A stretch of DNA of 64,000 nt, taken from assembly GCF_002214505.1 (NCBI RefSeq), contig NZ_CP015103.1:372001-436000 (forward strand), in the 5' to 3' direction. The notes beneath the pieces are model-generated. The model was not told the DNA's origin. It was given only the letters and a program-made list of their open reading frames with translations, and made no database searches. This DNA is from Thermococcus siculi. Lineage in GTDB: Archaea > Methanobacteriota_B > Thermococci > Thermococcales > Thermococcaceae. Below are positions 1 to 8,149 of this stretch, piece after piece (within the stretch, counting starts at the first letter, position 1; every line of letters starts with the position of its first letter). The translations under genes and the position numbers were made by a program.

Positions 1-733
1 CGTCACTGAAAGCGAGCACTTTGAGATAGTCACAAGCGTCGGGGACATGAAGGCGGCCATCAAAAACGGAAGGGTCGCTCTCTGGCTCGGCCTCGAGGGC
101 GGTGAGCCAATAGGGGAGAGCCTCGATCTCCTGGAGGTCTTCCACAGGCTTGGATTGAGGGTTCTAACCCTGACGTGGAGCCTCAGGAACGCGATAGGGG
201 ACGGCGTCTTCGAGAGAACCGGAGGCGGACTTACCAACTTCGGCGTCGAGGTGGTTGGAAAGGCAGAGGAACTGGGGATTCTGATAGACCTCAGCCACAT
301 CAACGAGGCCGGCTTCTGGGATACCCTCGACGTTACAGCTTTTCCGGTTATAGCCTCGCACTCCAACGCAAGGAAGCTCTGCGACAACAGGAGAAACCTG
401 ACTGACGAACAGATACTCGCGATAGCCGAGCGCGACGGGGTCATAGGGGCTGTGGCCATACCGAGCTTCGTGGACAGCAAGAGGCCGACCCTTGAAAAAT
501 ACGTGGAGCACATCGAGTACATGGTCGAGCTTGCCGGATACAGGCACGTCGGCCTCGGCTTCGACTTCGTCTACTACCTCCCAGGCTGGAGCGGGAGGAG
601 CGTTGAGGGCTTCGAGTATGAGTCGAAGATTCCGGACCTCATCGAGGCCCTGAAAGAGAGGTTCAGCGAGAGGGAAGTCGAGGCGATAACCTTCAAGAAC
701 TTCGAGCGCGTTTTTGAGAGGGTCGTGGGTTAG
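1..733 (+). CDS. Membrane dipeptidase (M19 family), 5'-truncated by window edge
   Basis: The frame is open from base 2, so the start lies upstream of the window and the ATG at 47 is internal. About 243 residues of the C-terminal part of a zinc-dependent renal-dipeptidase-like TIM barrel are present. Visible family signatures are LGLEGGEPIG, the LTLTW stretch, IDLSHINE, the FPVIASHSNA segment (a metal-binding His region in M19) and the late GLGFDF motif. The family hydrolyses dipeptides. The protein ends at the TAG at 731-733, and the antitoxin gene follows 40 bases later. The family call is firm; the substrate is not deducible. Confidence 0.9.
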   Translation, partial: VTESEHFEIVTSVGDMKAAIKNGRVALWLGLEGGEPIGESLDLLEVFHRLGLRVLTLTWSLRNAIGDGVFERTGGGLTNFGVEVVGKAEELGILIDLSHINEAGFWDTLDVTAFPVIASHSNARKLCDNRRNLTDEQILAIAERDGVIGAVAIPSFVDSKRPTLEKYVEHIEYMVELAGYRHVGLGFDFVYYLPGWSGRSVEGFEYESKIPDLIEALKERFSEREVEAITFKNFERVFERVVG

Positions 734-773
734 GTTTTTAACGATTTTTTCAAACACCCTGCGGGGAGAGGGA

Positions 774-974
774 ATGGGGACAAAGATAGTAGCCGTCTAC
801 GAGAACGGAGTTCTGAGGCCCAAGAAGAAACTGGAGCTTCCTGCAGGTACTGAGGTCGAGCTTATAGTCAGACCCTCCCTGAAAGGACTCATAAAACTCT
901 TTGAGGGTGTGGAGGCCAAGGAAGACGTGGAGAGCGCCCTCAAAGGGAACAGGGAGAGGAAACTATGGGAGTAG
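774..974 (+). CDS. vapB: VapB-type antitoxin (DUF104, AF2212-like)
   Basis: This 66-residue protein begins MGTKIVAVYENGVLRP and continues with KKLELPAGTEVELIV, the signature of the DUF104/AF2212-like family of archaeal antitoxins. I start it at the ATG at 774 because GGGGAGAGGGA lies just before it; an in-frame upstream ATG at 714 would overlap the dipeptidase. It overlaps the PIN toxin gene by 10 bases, so the pair is translationally coupled. By family knowledge its N-terminal strands bind operator DNA and the C-terminal helix occludes the PIN nuclease site. Confidence 0.85.
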   Translation: MGTKIVAVYENGVLRPKKKLELPAGTEVELIVRPSLKGLIKLFEGVEAKEDVESALKGNRERKLWE

Positions 975-1441
975 TTCTGGACTCATCGGTCGTCCTTAAG
1001 GCACTCATAGCCCCTCCCAGAAACCTCAAGGAAGATGTGCTTAAACGAGAACTTGAAACCCACAGGAAGTGCCGGCTCGTGCTGGAGAGGATAGAAGAGA
1101 GAGGAATTGAAACCCACGCCCCGGCGGTAATTATCGTTGAGGTGGCTGGAGTCATCAGAAGGATCACCGGAGACGAGTACAGGGCATCTCTTGCCGGCGA
1201 TACCCTTGAAAATAGCTTCATTCTCCACTATGACTCCGAGATACTGGAAAAAGCCAGAGAGGTCGCCACCATTACTGGAGCGTCTGGATTTGATGCGTAC
1301 TTTATAGCCACGGCCCGGCTTCTGAACCTCCCCTTAATAACCGACGATAAGGGAATGCACCTCCGAGCCAGAGAGCTGGGCGTGGATTCCCTACTCGTCA
1401 GGGAGAGCACACCGGAGATGATAGAAAACCTGCTCAGGTGA
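965..1441 (+). CDS. vapC: VapC-type PIN-domain toxin ribonuclease
   Basis: A 158-residue PIN-domain protein. The acidic metal-binding residues expected for the family are visible: Asp6 in VVLDSSV, Glu59 in VEVAGVI, Asp110 in GFDAYFIA and Asp127/Asp128 in LITDDKGM. It is somewhat longer than a typical VapC because of a charged stretch at residues 17-50. It starts inside the end of the antitoxin gene. VapC proteins cleave tRNA or rRNA when released from VapB; the target here is unknown. The following methyltransferase starts 5 bases after this stop and may be cotranscribed. Confidence 0.88.
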   Translation: MGVVLDSSVVLKALIAPPRNLKEDVLKRELETHRKCRLVLERIEERGIETHAPAVIIVEVAGVIRRITGDEYRASLAGDTLENSFILHYDSEILEKAREVATITGASGFDAYFIATARLLNLPLITDDKGMHLRARELGVDSLLVRESTPEMIENLLR

Positions 1442-1446
1442 ATCAC

Positions 1447-2307
1447 ATGGAGGAACTCTACTTTCTAACCGCCAGGGAGGCAAGGAGGCTGCTTCTTTCA
1501 AAAGGTGCCGTGAGGCTGAACCTCGACCTCCGGAAGACCAACAGGACGTTCGAGATAACTAGAGAGGACGATGCGGTCATCTTTCCAGACGGAACGCGCG
1601 TTGAGAGGGACGTCGTTGAGAGGATAGCAAGGGACGAATCGAGCGTTTACTTCGTCAAAAACGGCGGCGTCTACAAGGCGGCGATAGCGGGTGAAGACGG
1701 CTTTTACAAGCTCGTGCCGACGATACCGCCCACCATAGAGATAAACGGCATCAGAATGCACAGAACCAAGGAAGTTAACCCCCTCCAGGACACAAGGAAC
1801 AAGGTCAACGCGGTAAAGCCCAGAGAAGGAGAAACCGTTCTCGACACCTGTATGGGGCTGGGGTACACTGCCATTGAGGCCTCGAAGAGGGGCGCCTACG
1901 TTATAACCATCGAGAAGGACCCCAACGTGCTGGAGCTGGCGAGGATAAACCCCTGGAGCAGGGAGCTGTTCACGGGCGGGAAGGTTCAGGTTATCCAGGG
2001 CGACGCCTTCGAGGTCGTTAAGAAGTTCAAACCGGAGAGCTTTGACGTTGTTATCCACGACCCGCCGCGCTTCTCACTCGCCGGGCAACTCTACTCCGAG
2101 GAGTTCTACCGAGAGCTGTTTAGAGTTCTAAGGCCCGGTGGAAGGCTCTTCCACTACGTGGGAAACCCTGGAAAGAAATACCGGAAGAAAGATCTCCAGA
2201 AGGGAGTTATGGAAAGGCTCAGAAGGGCAGGCTTCACCGGCGTCAGAAGGGTCGAAGAGGCGCTTGGAGTCGTGGCGAGGAAACCTGAAAAGGGAATAAA
2301 AACCTAA
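1447..2307 (+). CDS. SAM-dependent methyltransferase, archaeal COG2521-like
   Basis: A protein of 286 residues if started at the ATG at 1447; an in-frame upstream codon at 1438 is less likely. Residues 1-105 form an uncharacterised N-terminal module. A Rossmann-fold methyltransferase follows with motif I around 131-141 (LDTCMGLGYTA), an acidic IEKD, GDAFEV, and HDPPRF at 204-209 in the position of motif IV. The DPPR motif recalls nucleic-acid amino methyltransferases. I recognise it as the predicted archaeal methyltransferase group COG2521; the substrate is unknown, with RNA as the likely guess. It is convergent with the next gene, with a 6-base gap. Confidence 0.75.
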   Translation: MEELYFLTAREARRLLLSKGAVRLNLDLRKTNRTFEITREDDAVIFPDGTRVERDVVERIARDESSVYFVKNGGVYKAAIAGEDGFYKLVPTIPPTIEINGIRMHRTKEVNPLQDTRNKVNAVKPREGETVLDTCMGLGYTAIEASKRGAYVITIEKDPNVLELARINPWSRELFTGGKVQVIQGDAFEVVKKFKPESFDVVIHDPPRFSLAGQLYSEEFYRELFRVLRPGGRLFHYVGNPGKKYRKKDLQKGVMERLRRAGFTGVRRVEEALGVVARKPEKGIKT

Positions 2308-2313
2308 GGGGGA

Positions 2314-3711
2314 TTAAATCCCACCGACTTCCTCCATTTCCTCGAAGGCGTCCAGGTTGGTGTAGTAGTCCATGAGCTGGTTAATTTCTCTTCTCAGCCT
2401 GAAGCTCCTGATTATCGCTATTCCGAAGCCTATTATTGACGGCCAGATTAGGTAAAGGAGGAGCTTCGCGTCGCTTATCGGTATCGGCCTCGGATCGGTG
2501 AAGCGGTTGAAGTTCCATATCATCAGTGCTATCATCAGCCAGGCCGTCGAGAAGTTGGTGAGTCCGCTGCCGCTCTCACCGAGCTTGAAGCCCGGAATGA
2601 CGTCCTTGGTAAGCGGCGGGAAGAGGTTGCTGCCCATGAAGCCCAGCTGGTCCTCGAAGACGTGGAGCCACTGGCCAACCATCGAGGCCAGCGCCAGCGC
2701 CCCGGCGTGCTCGTAGCCTATGAGCTTGAAGAACGCGAAGACGACGATGCCGATGATGATGCCCATTGTCATCGAGTGACTGAAGCCGTGGTGCCAGGGG
2801 AGGAAGCGGTCCTTGACGACCATTTTACCCCTGAACTCCGCCCTCCTGAAGGCTATCTCCGGGCCGGAGAAGGAGTCTATCCTGGTAGGCTTCGGGTAGG
2901 TCTTGATGAAGGGAACGTCCACCTTGGCTATCCCGTACTTCCTGTACTCCGGAACGTCGCCGCCTATGGCAACTCCACCGGGGGTAACTATCGGTCCCAT
3001 CTCGACGCGGACTTCCCTCTTCGGGGGGTCAAGGTGAACCGTGAAGCGCCTGTAGACGTCTCCGGGGAGGCGGATGTTGTGTATCTTGACTATTCTCTCG
3101 CCCTCGCGGTAGGCCTCCTCGATGGCCCTCTTTATCGTGTCGGCTATCCCCTGGGGGTGGGGCGCGTCGCTGACGACGAATTTGATGGTTCCGTCCTCCC
3201 CGACGTCAACGTAGCCGAAGACGAGGAGTTCTTTGCCCTCCGCTATTGATCCAAACTCCTCCTCGAAGAACCTGTAGTCGTCTCCGAAGGCCTCAACCGT
3301 TATCTCTCCCGTCCCATCGTCGAGGGTAAAGACTATGCTGTTGTACTCCTCCGTTACCGTCTCCTCCTTTCCGTCCTTCAGCACCTTGTAGGAAACCTTT
3401 CCGGAGCCCCTGGCCAGTATCTCCTTCACCCTCCCCTTGAGGGCGAAGAACTGGTACCTGTTGGCGTCGCTCAGTTCGGATACCTTGACGAGCTTCGGTG
3501 CGTAGTGCTTCTTCTCGTCCCAGGGGGCGGGGTCGATCTCGTAGTCTCTCCTGGCGAAGAACTTGCCGAACTTGAAGTCAACGAAGTCCGGGAAGTAGGC
3601 GGCGGCAGCCGCTATGACCGGAATAAGTATGCCCAGCCTGAGGTCTCCAACGAGCGCCGCGAAGAACGTCGCAGCCGCGAGACCGGAAATGTAGTGGGTG
3701 AAGCCCCTCAT
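2314..3711 (-). CDS. Membrane-bound YdjM-like metal-dependent hydrolase with inserted OB fold
   Basis: A 465-residue integral membrane protein. The N-terminal helix pair (residues 5-40) carries THY and YFPDFVDFKFG. The C-terminal membrane part carries HHGFSHS, QWLHVFEDQ and MGSNLFPP, the His/Asp pattern of the LexA-binding/YdjM-like (DUF457) metal-dependent hydrolases. Between them (about residues 75-190) lies a soluble OB-fold segment with FALKGRVKEI and a DDGTGEITVEAF core, followed by a second soluble region. The gene starts 5 bases after the stop of the permease gene and is the last gene of a minus-strand operon whose first product is also built of OB folds. The biochemical function is unknown. 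Confidence 0.7.
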   Translation of the reverse strand: MRGFTHYISGLAAATFFAALVGDLRLGILIPVIAAAAAYFPDFVDFKFGKFFARRDYEIDPAPWDEKKHYAPKLVKVSELSDANRYQFFALKGRVKEILARGSGKVSYKVLKDGKEETVTEEYNSIVFTLDDGTGEITVEAFGDDYRFFEEEFGSIAEGKELLVFGYVDVGEDGTIKFVVSDAPHPQGIADTIKRAIEEAYREGERIVKIHNIRLPGDVYRRFTVHLDPPKREVRVEMGPIVTPGGVAIGGDVPEYRKYGIAKVDVPFIKTYPKPTRIDSFSGPEIAFRRAEFRGKMVVKDRFLPWHHGFSHSMTMGIIIGIVVFAFFKLIGYEHAGALALASMVGQWLHVFEDQLGFMGSNLFPPLTKDVIPGFKLGESGSGLTNFSTAWLMIALMIWNFNRFTDPRPIPISDAKLLLYLIWPSIIGFGIAIIRSFRLRREINQLMDYYTNLDAFEEMEEVGGI

Positions 3712-3716
3712 TCACA

Positions 3717-5048
3717 TCACCCCAGCCCCAGCAGGTGCATGAAGTAGCCGGTGTGCCCGGTCATGCTGATGAGCACCGGCAGTATGAGTCCGCCGAGGCA
3801 GTAGCTCCTCCTCGTGTTGAACGCCGCTGCAGTCATCCCTATGGCCGTTGAAACGAAGAGCACGGCTATTCCCATCCACCCGGTGAGGACGTAGGAGATG
3901 GCCACCAGCGTTATCGCCACGAGGTAGGAGAGCTTCTTGAGGTGGACGATGTTGAAGCTCCTGGCCATGAACCTGGAGATGTAGTAGGTGAACAGGAAGC
4001 TTATGCCAGCGGAGAGCAGTATGGCGCCTATCGCCGCCAGGTACTCGGCGTAGCTCTTGGGCGTGTAGATAGAACTCACGAGCCACGCCGCCGCTCCCCT
4101 CGTGAGCCTCAGCTGGGGCAGGAAGAGGAGCGTGAAGGCCCCGACGTAGTAGATGACCCTGTTTACGCCCTGGCTGATGATGAAGGCGTCGTCACCGCGC
4201 TGGCTCGTCATATGGCCTGCAACGAGGGCACCCATACCTCCGGTTATGATTGGATAGACTGCAGCTATCGTTCCACCCAGGGCCCCGCCAAAGCTGGCCT
4301 TGAGGGTGTTGTAGACGCTGCTCTCGACCCTGTCGTCCGGAACCTGCTCGAGCATCGGCGGGTTGGAGAGTATGTTGAGGAGCACCCAGGACATTCCGAA
4401 GAAGCCTATGAACATCGGGGTCAGGCGGGTGTAGGCGCTGGTCGTCGGCAGGAGGTTGGTGTTCATGACGATGAAGCCGAGGATTCCAGAGATGAAGAAA
4501 ACGAATATTCCCGCAAGTATCTGCCTCCAGGCCAGCCAGAGTCTCTCGGCGGGGGTTCTACCACGGTCGCCCTCCTTGGGCCACTCGCTCATGAACATGA
4601 AGAGCACTATGGCAACGAGGAAGTAGGTGACGTAGGGACTGGTTGCCTGGTAGATAGGCGGGAGAACCCTCGGGAAGACGAACAGGAGGCCGAGGACGAG
4701 GATCAGAGTCCCCGCGACGGCGCCGATGAGGTAGAGCAGCACCGCCTCGTGACCCCTTCCGAGGAGGAGGTACCTCTGCGTCGGGAAGAGGAGGAAGACG
4801 GCGCTCTCATCCGCAACGCTGAAGTAGACGCTGGAAATTGCACTCACGTAAGCGTAGGCCACTATCGCCCCGATGGCGAAGAAGGGAAAGGCCTGAACCG
4901 GCATCAGCGAACCGACGCCGAATACGGCAACGAGCAGGGCCATTATGTTGAATATGTGGAATCCCGGAATCCAGGATATCAGCGAGCCGAAGAGAACCCC
5001 GACCAGTGACCAGAGTAAAAGATCTGAAAGGGGGAGCATGGGCATCAC
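3717..5048 (-). CDS. TctA-like (COG1784) multi-spanning permease
   Basis: A 443-residue, very hydrophobic protein with roughly ten to twelve membrane segments. The N-terminal WIPGFHIFN and mid-protein Gly-rich membrane loops (GGALGGTIAAVYP, ITGGMGALVAG) match the archaeal relatives of TctA tricarboxylate transporter permeases. No TctB or periplasmic binding protein is next to it, so a classical TTT transporter is not supported. Its start overlaps the end of the OB-repeat gene by 4 bases (start codons at 5048, 5045 and 5039 are possible), indicating cotranslation. Function in this operon is unknown; partnership with the OB-fold array is inferred from coupling alone. Confidence 0.7.
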   Translation of the reverse strand: MMPMLPLSDLLLWSLVGVLFGSLISWIPGFHIFNIMALLVAVFGVGSLMPVQAFPFFAIGAIVAYAYVSAISSVYFSVADESAVFLLFPTQRYLLLGRGHEAVLLYLIGAVAGTLILVLGLLFVFPRVLPPIYQATSPYVTYFLVAIVLFMFMSEWPKEGDRGRTPAERLWLAWRQILAGIFVFFISGILGFIVMNTNLLPTTSAYTRLTPMFIGFFGMSWVLLNILSNPPMLEQVPDDRVESSVYNTLKASFGGALGGTIAAVYPIITGGMGALVAGHMTSQRGDDAFIISQGVNRVIYYVGAFTLLFLPQLRLTRGAAAWLVSSIYTPKSYAEYLAAIGAILLSAGISFLFTYYISRFMARSFNIVHLKKLSYLVAITLVAISYVLTGWMGIAVLFVSTAIGMTAAAFNTRRSYCLGGLILPVLISMTGHTGYFMHLLGLG

Positions 5049-8011
5049 CTCACCTCTATCGCTTCCTGGAGGTATGGAATTACCTCTATCGTGCCCTTGT
5101 ATTCGCTGACGTAGCCGGCGACGCTAATTCTCTGGCCCTTCTCGAAGGTGAGGTCTCCGGCGACGCTCTTGGGTATGAATATCACCAGTTCGCCGCTTCC
5201 ATCGTCGATGGTCAGCTTGACGAAGCTCCTTCCGGTGTAAACGTCCTTGATGGTGCCCTCGACGAGGACGGTCTTGCCCATCAGGGCGTCGCTCACCTCT
5301 CCGGTGGCGTACTTCTCAGCAGGAACTGCGTTGAGGACGGTTACCGAGACGATCTCCTTGGCGTCGGCGTCGTAGGTTATCCTGAGCTTGCTCCCGGTTC
5401 CAGCGACGCGCGGGTTGGGCAGAAGTTCCCTGGCGATCTTGAGCTTCGTGCTTCCGGTATCGTCGTGAACCTCGATGTAGTATCCGCTGTCGTAGCTCAG
5501 GGAGTCCCAGATGACCGTGAGGTTGACCTTTCCTGAGGCGTTCGGAAGTTCGGACACCGTTATCTCCTCTATTCCGCCGGAGGGCTTCTCGATGACTTCG
5601 ACGGCTTCGAGGGTGTAGACCACCAGCTCCGGCTCGCCGTTGTACTCATCAACGTAGCCGGCAAGGTGGACGGTCTGACCCTTCTTAACGCTCAGGTTGG
5701 CCCCTCCGGGTATGAAGACCGCCATGGCCCCGCTTCCGTCGTCGACCGTCAGCTTGAGGTTCTTTCCGAGGACAACAACGTCGGTTGCGGTTCCGTTGAT
5801 CGCAACGGTCTTGCCCTTCAGGGAGAGCGTAATGGATCCGGTCTTCACGAGCCTCGCTGGGACTACTCTGCTGACGTTCAGAGCGGTTATCGAGCCGCTG
5901 AGCGGGTCAGCCACGACCTTCAGCTGGCTTCCGGTTCCGGCAGAAAGCGGGTTCGGGAGGAGGGAGCGGTCGATGGTGAGGGTGGTGCTTCCGGTGCTGT
6001 CGTGTATCTTCAGGAGGTAGTCCGGCTTCTGGTAGGCTATCGAGTCCCACGTGACGGTCAGGAGGAGCGGCTCGGTGGCGGTCTCAAGGTCGCTCACAGT
6101 TCCCTCGGTCGGGCCGGTGGTCTCAAGCTCCTCTATGGCCATCGGGTTGAAGAGCACCAGCTCCGGGGCGTTCCTGTAAATCTCGATGTAGCCGCCTATC
6201 TGGACGAGGTCGCCCTTCTCGGGGACGTAGGTCATCTCGTTGGCCGTCGTCCTCGGAACGAAGACCGGGAAGTCGCCAAGGGTTATCTTGAGGTTGCCGC
6301 TGAGGTTGGCGACGTCGGTGACCTTTCCAACGACCACCGCGAGCTGGCCGGCCATGTCGGGCGTTACCTCCTCCGGCTTGAGCGGGACGGGCGCAACCGG
6401 AACCTCGACCGTCAGGTTCCAGCCCTTAACTAGGTCACCGCTCTCAACGACGCCCCTGACGGTGACCTGGCTGCCGGTGCCGGCTTCCAGCGGGTTGAGG
6501 TTCGCGAGGACGTCCCTCGGCAGGGAGGCCTTTACGCCGTCAACGAGCAGGTAGTAGGTGTGGTTCTCATAGGTCAGGCCCTCCAGGGAGCCAGTGAAGT
6601 CGACGAGCTGGCCGACGTAGTTTTGGAGTTCATCGGCGGTTACCTTGGGCAGGTTTATCTCGCTCGGCGGAACCGGCTCTCCCAGTGCCCTTATGCCATC
6701 ACCCGTGTAGACCACGATTTCAAGGGCACCGCGGTACTCCTCTAGGTAGCCCGCGACCTCGACGCCGAGGCCGACCTTGAGATCGAGTAGGGTCTCGTTG
6801 GATAGCTCCATGAGAGTCGCCGACGGTATGAAGACGTCGAGCCTGCCGGTGGTGTCGTCTATCGTCAGCTTGAGGTTCGAGCCGACCCTCTCGACCTCCT
6901 CGATGTTGCCCTTAACCGCCACTATAGAACCACGCATGTCGGTGGTGAGCACTCCTATCGGTCTGAACTCGGTTTTAACCGGCTGGATCACCTCGAGATA
7001 GGCCCCAACCAGCCTGCCGTCGTTGCCCATCTTTCCTGCCACCTTGACGACGCTTCCGGTCGAGGCGTTGAACGGGTTTAGCTCCGCGAGGACGTCCCTG
7101 GGGACGAGGGCTTCCAGGTAGTTCGAGCCGTCGGTGAGGGTCAGGATGTAGCGCCCGTTCTCGTAGCCGATGCCGGCGAGCTGGCCCTTAACGGACATCA
7201 CCATGCCTGGATAGTTCGGCGCCTCCCCGAGCGGAACCTCCGGGGCCTCCTCTATGGGGGTTATCGAGAGTTCGCTCAGATCCCTCACCACTATCTCCGG
7301 CGAGGTGCCCTTGTAGAGGTAGACTATTCCCGGGGCGTAGACGGTGTCGCCGACCTTCACCGAGACGTTGTCGAAGACGAGCAGAACCCTCGGAATGAGA
7401 ACCGTTACGAGGGATTCGCCGGTGTCGAGGGTGAGCAGGTAGCCGGAACTCACGTTGGAGAACTCGGTGACGATGCCCTCGACCGCCACGTAGGTGTTAC
7501 TCATGTTCTCGGTGAGGTACCTGACCGTCTCGGGGTTCTCTGAGTAGAGCTTGGAGTTGAACTTGAGGCCGTCGAGGTAGTTGAGGATCGCGTAGGTGTA
7601 GGTCTCCCTCACGCGGAGCTGGACTTCAGCTGTTACGTTGTCACCCGGGAATGGAATGATGCCCTTCTTTATCATCTCCTCCGCGAGGGGTGAATAGACC
7701 CTGACGTCGATGTTGCCAGTTCCGTCGTTGACGCTGAAGGTCAATCCAAGCCTTCCCCCGGTCTCCGAGACGTAGGGGACGCTCGTCACGGTTCCGTTTA
7801 TCCTCACGACGGCGTAGTTCATCATGTAGTTGCCGTAGACGTCGCTCACCTTCATCAGGGGCGCCTGCGCGCTCTGGGCCGCCACCAGGAGAACGGCAAC
7901 CCCTATAACGGAGATAATCAACGCGAGGTATTTGAGACGTGACATATCGAGTCTCTTCTGCTCCGTTAAGCCGTGATAGTAGAGCTTCTTTTCACCTTCC
8001 TTCCCCGTCAT
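5045..8011 (-). CDS. Membrane-anchored extracytoplasmic protein of ten OB-fold modules
   Basis: A 988-residue protein. I keep the ATG at 8011 because GGAGGTC lies 5 bases upstream; a start at residue 23 would also leave a signal anchor. A short basic N-terminus precedes one hydrophobic helix (about 28-45), so the remainder should face outside. After two leading OB folds (about 50-140 and 150-240) come four pairs of alternating modules: an A type ending in PRDVL or LLPNP followed by AGTGS, and a B type with LKLTIDDGSG, VFIP and VAGYVEEY. The pattern is that of nucleic-acid/oligosaccharide-binding OB folds (PF01336-like). It is the first gene of a three-gene operon. The ligand is unknown. Confidence 0.75.
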   Translation of the reverse strand: MTGKEGEKKLYYHGLTEQKRLDMSRLKYLALIISVIGVAVLLVAAQSAQAPLMKVSDVYGNYMMNYAVVRINGTVTSVPYVSETGGRLGLTFSVNDGTGNIDVRVYSPLAEEMIKKGIIPFPGDNVTAEVQLRVRETYTYAILNYLDGLKFNSKLYSENPETVRYLTENMSNTYVAVEGIVTEFSNVSSGYLLTLDTGESLVTVLIPRVLLVFDNVSVKVGDTVYAPGIVYLYKGTSPEIVVRDLSELSITPIEEAPEVPLGEAPNYPGMVMSVKGQLAGIGYENGRYILTLTDGSNYLEALVPRDVLAELNPFNASTGSVVKVAGKMGNDGRLVGAYLEVIQPVKTEFRPIGVLTTDMRGSIVAVKGNIEEVERVGSNLKLTIDDTTGRLDVFIPSATLMELSNETLLDLKVGLGVEVAGYLEEYRGALEIVVYTGDGIRALGEPVPPSEINLPKVTADELQNYVGQLVDFTGSLEGLTYENHTYYLLVDGVKASLPRDVLANLNPLEAGTGSQVTVRGVVESGDLVKGWNLTVEVPVAPVPLKPEEVTPDMAGQLAVVVGKVTDVANLSGNLKITLGDFPVFVPRTTANEMTYVPEKGDLVQIGGYIEIYRNAPELVLFNPMAIEELETTGPTEGTVSDLETATEPLLLTVTWDSIAYQKPDYLLKIHDSTGSTTLTIDRSLLPNPLSAGTGSQLKVVADPLSGSITALNVSRVVPARLVKTGSITLSLKGKTVAINGTATDVVVLGKNLKLTVDDGSGAMAVFIPGGANLSVKKGQTVHLAGYVDEYNGEPELVVYTLEAVEVIEKPSGGIEEITVSELPNASGKVNLTVIWDSLSYDSGYYIEVHDDTGSTKLKIARELLPNPRVAGTGSKLRITYDADAKEIVSVTVLNAVPAEKYATGEVSDALMGKTVLVEGTIKDVYTGRSFVKLTIDDGSGELVIFIPKSVAGDLTFEKGQRISVAGYVSEYKGTIEVIPYLQEAIEVR

Positions 8012-8149
8012 AAATAGACCTCCGGTTTATTTGACGTAGCAAGGGAGTTGATGGATGGATTTTTTAACGCTTTCGTGCCAAAAAATGGCAGAACTGGGCA
8101 GGTCTGGATAAGGGAGGACTTTACGAGGGATAAAAATAATCCGGGGGAT

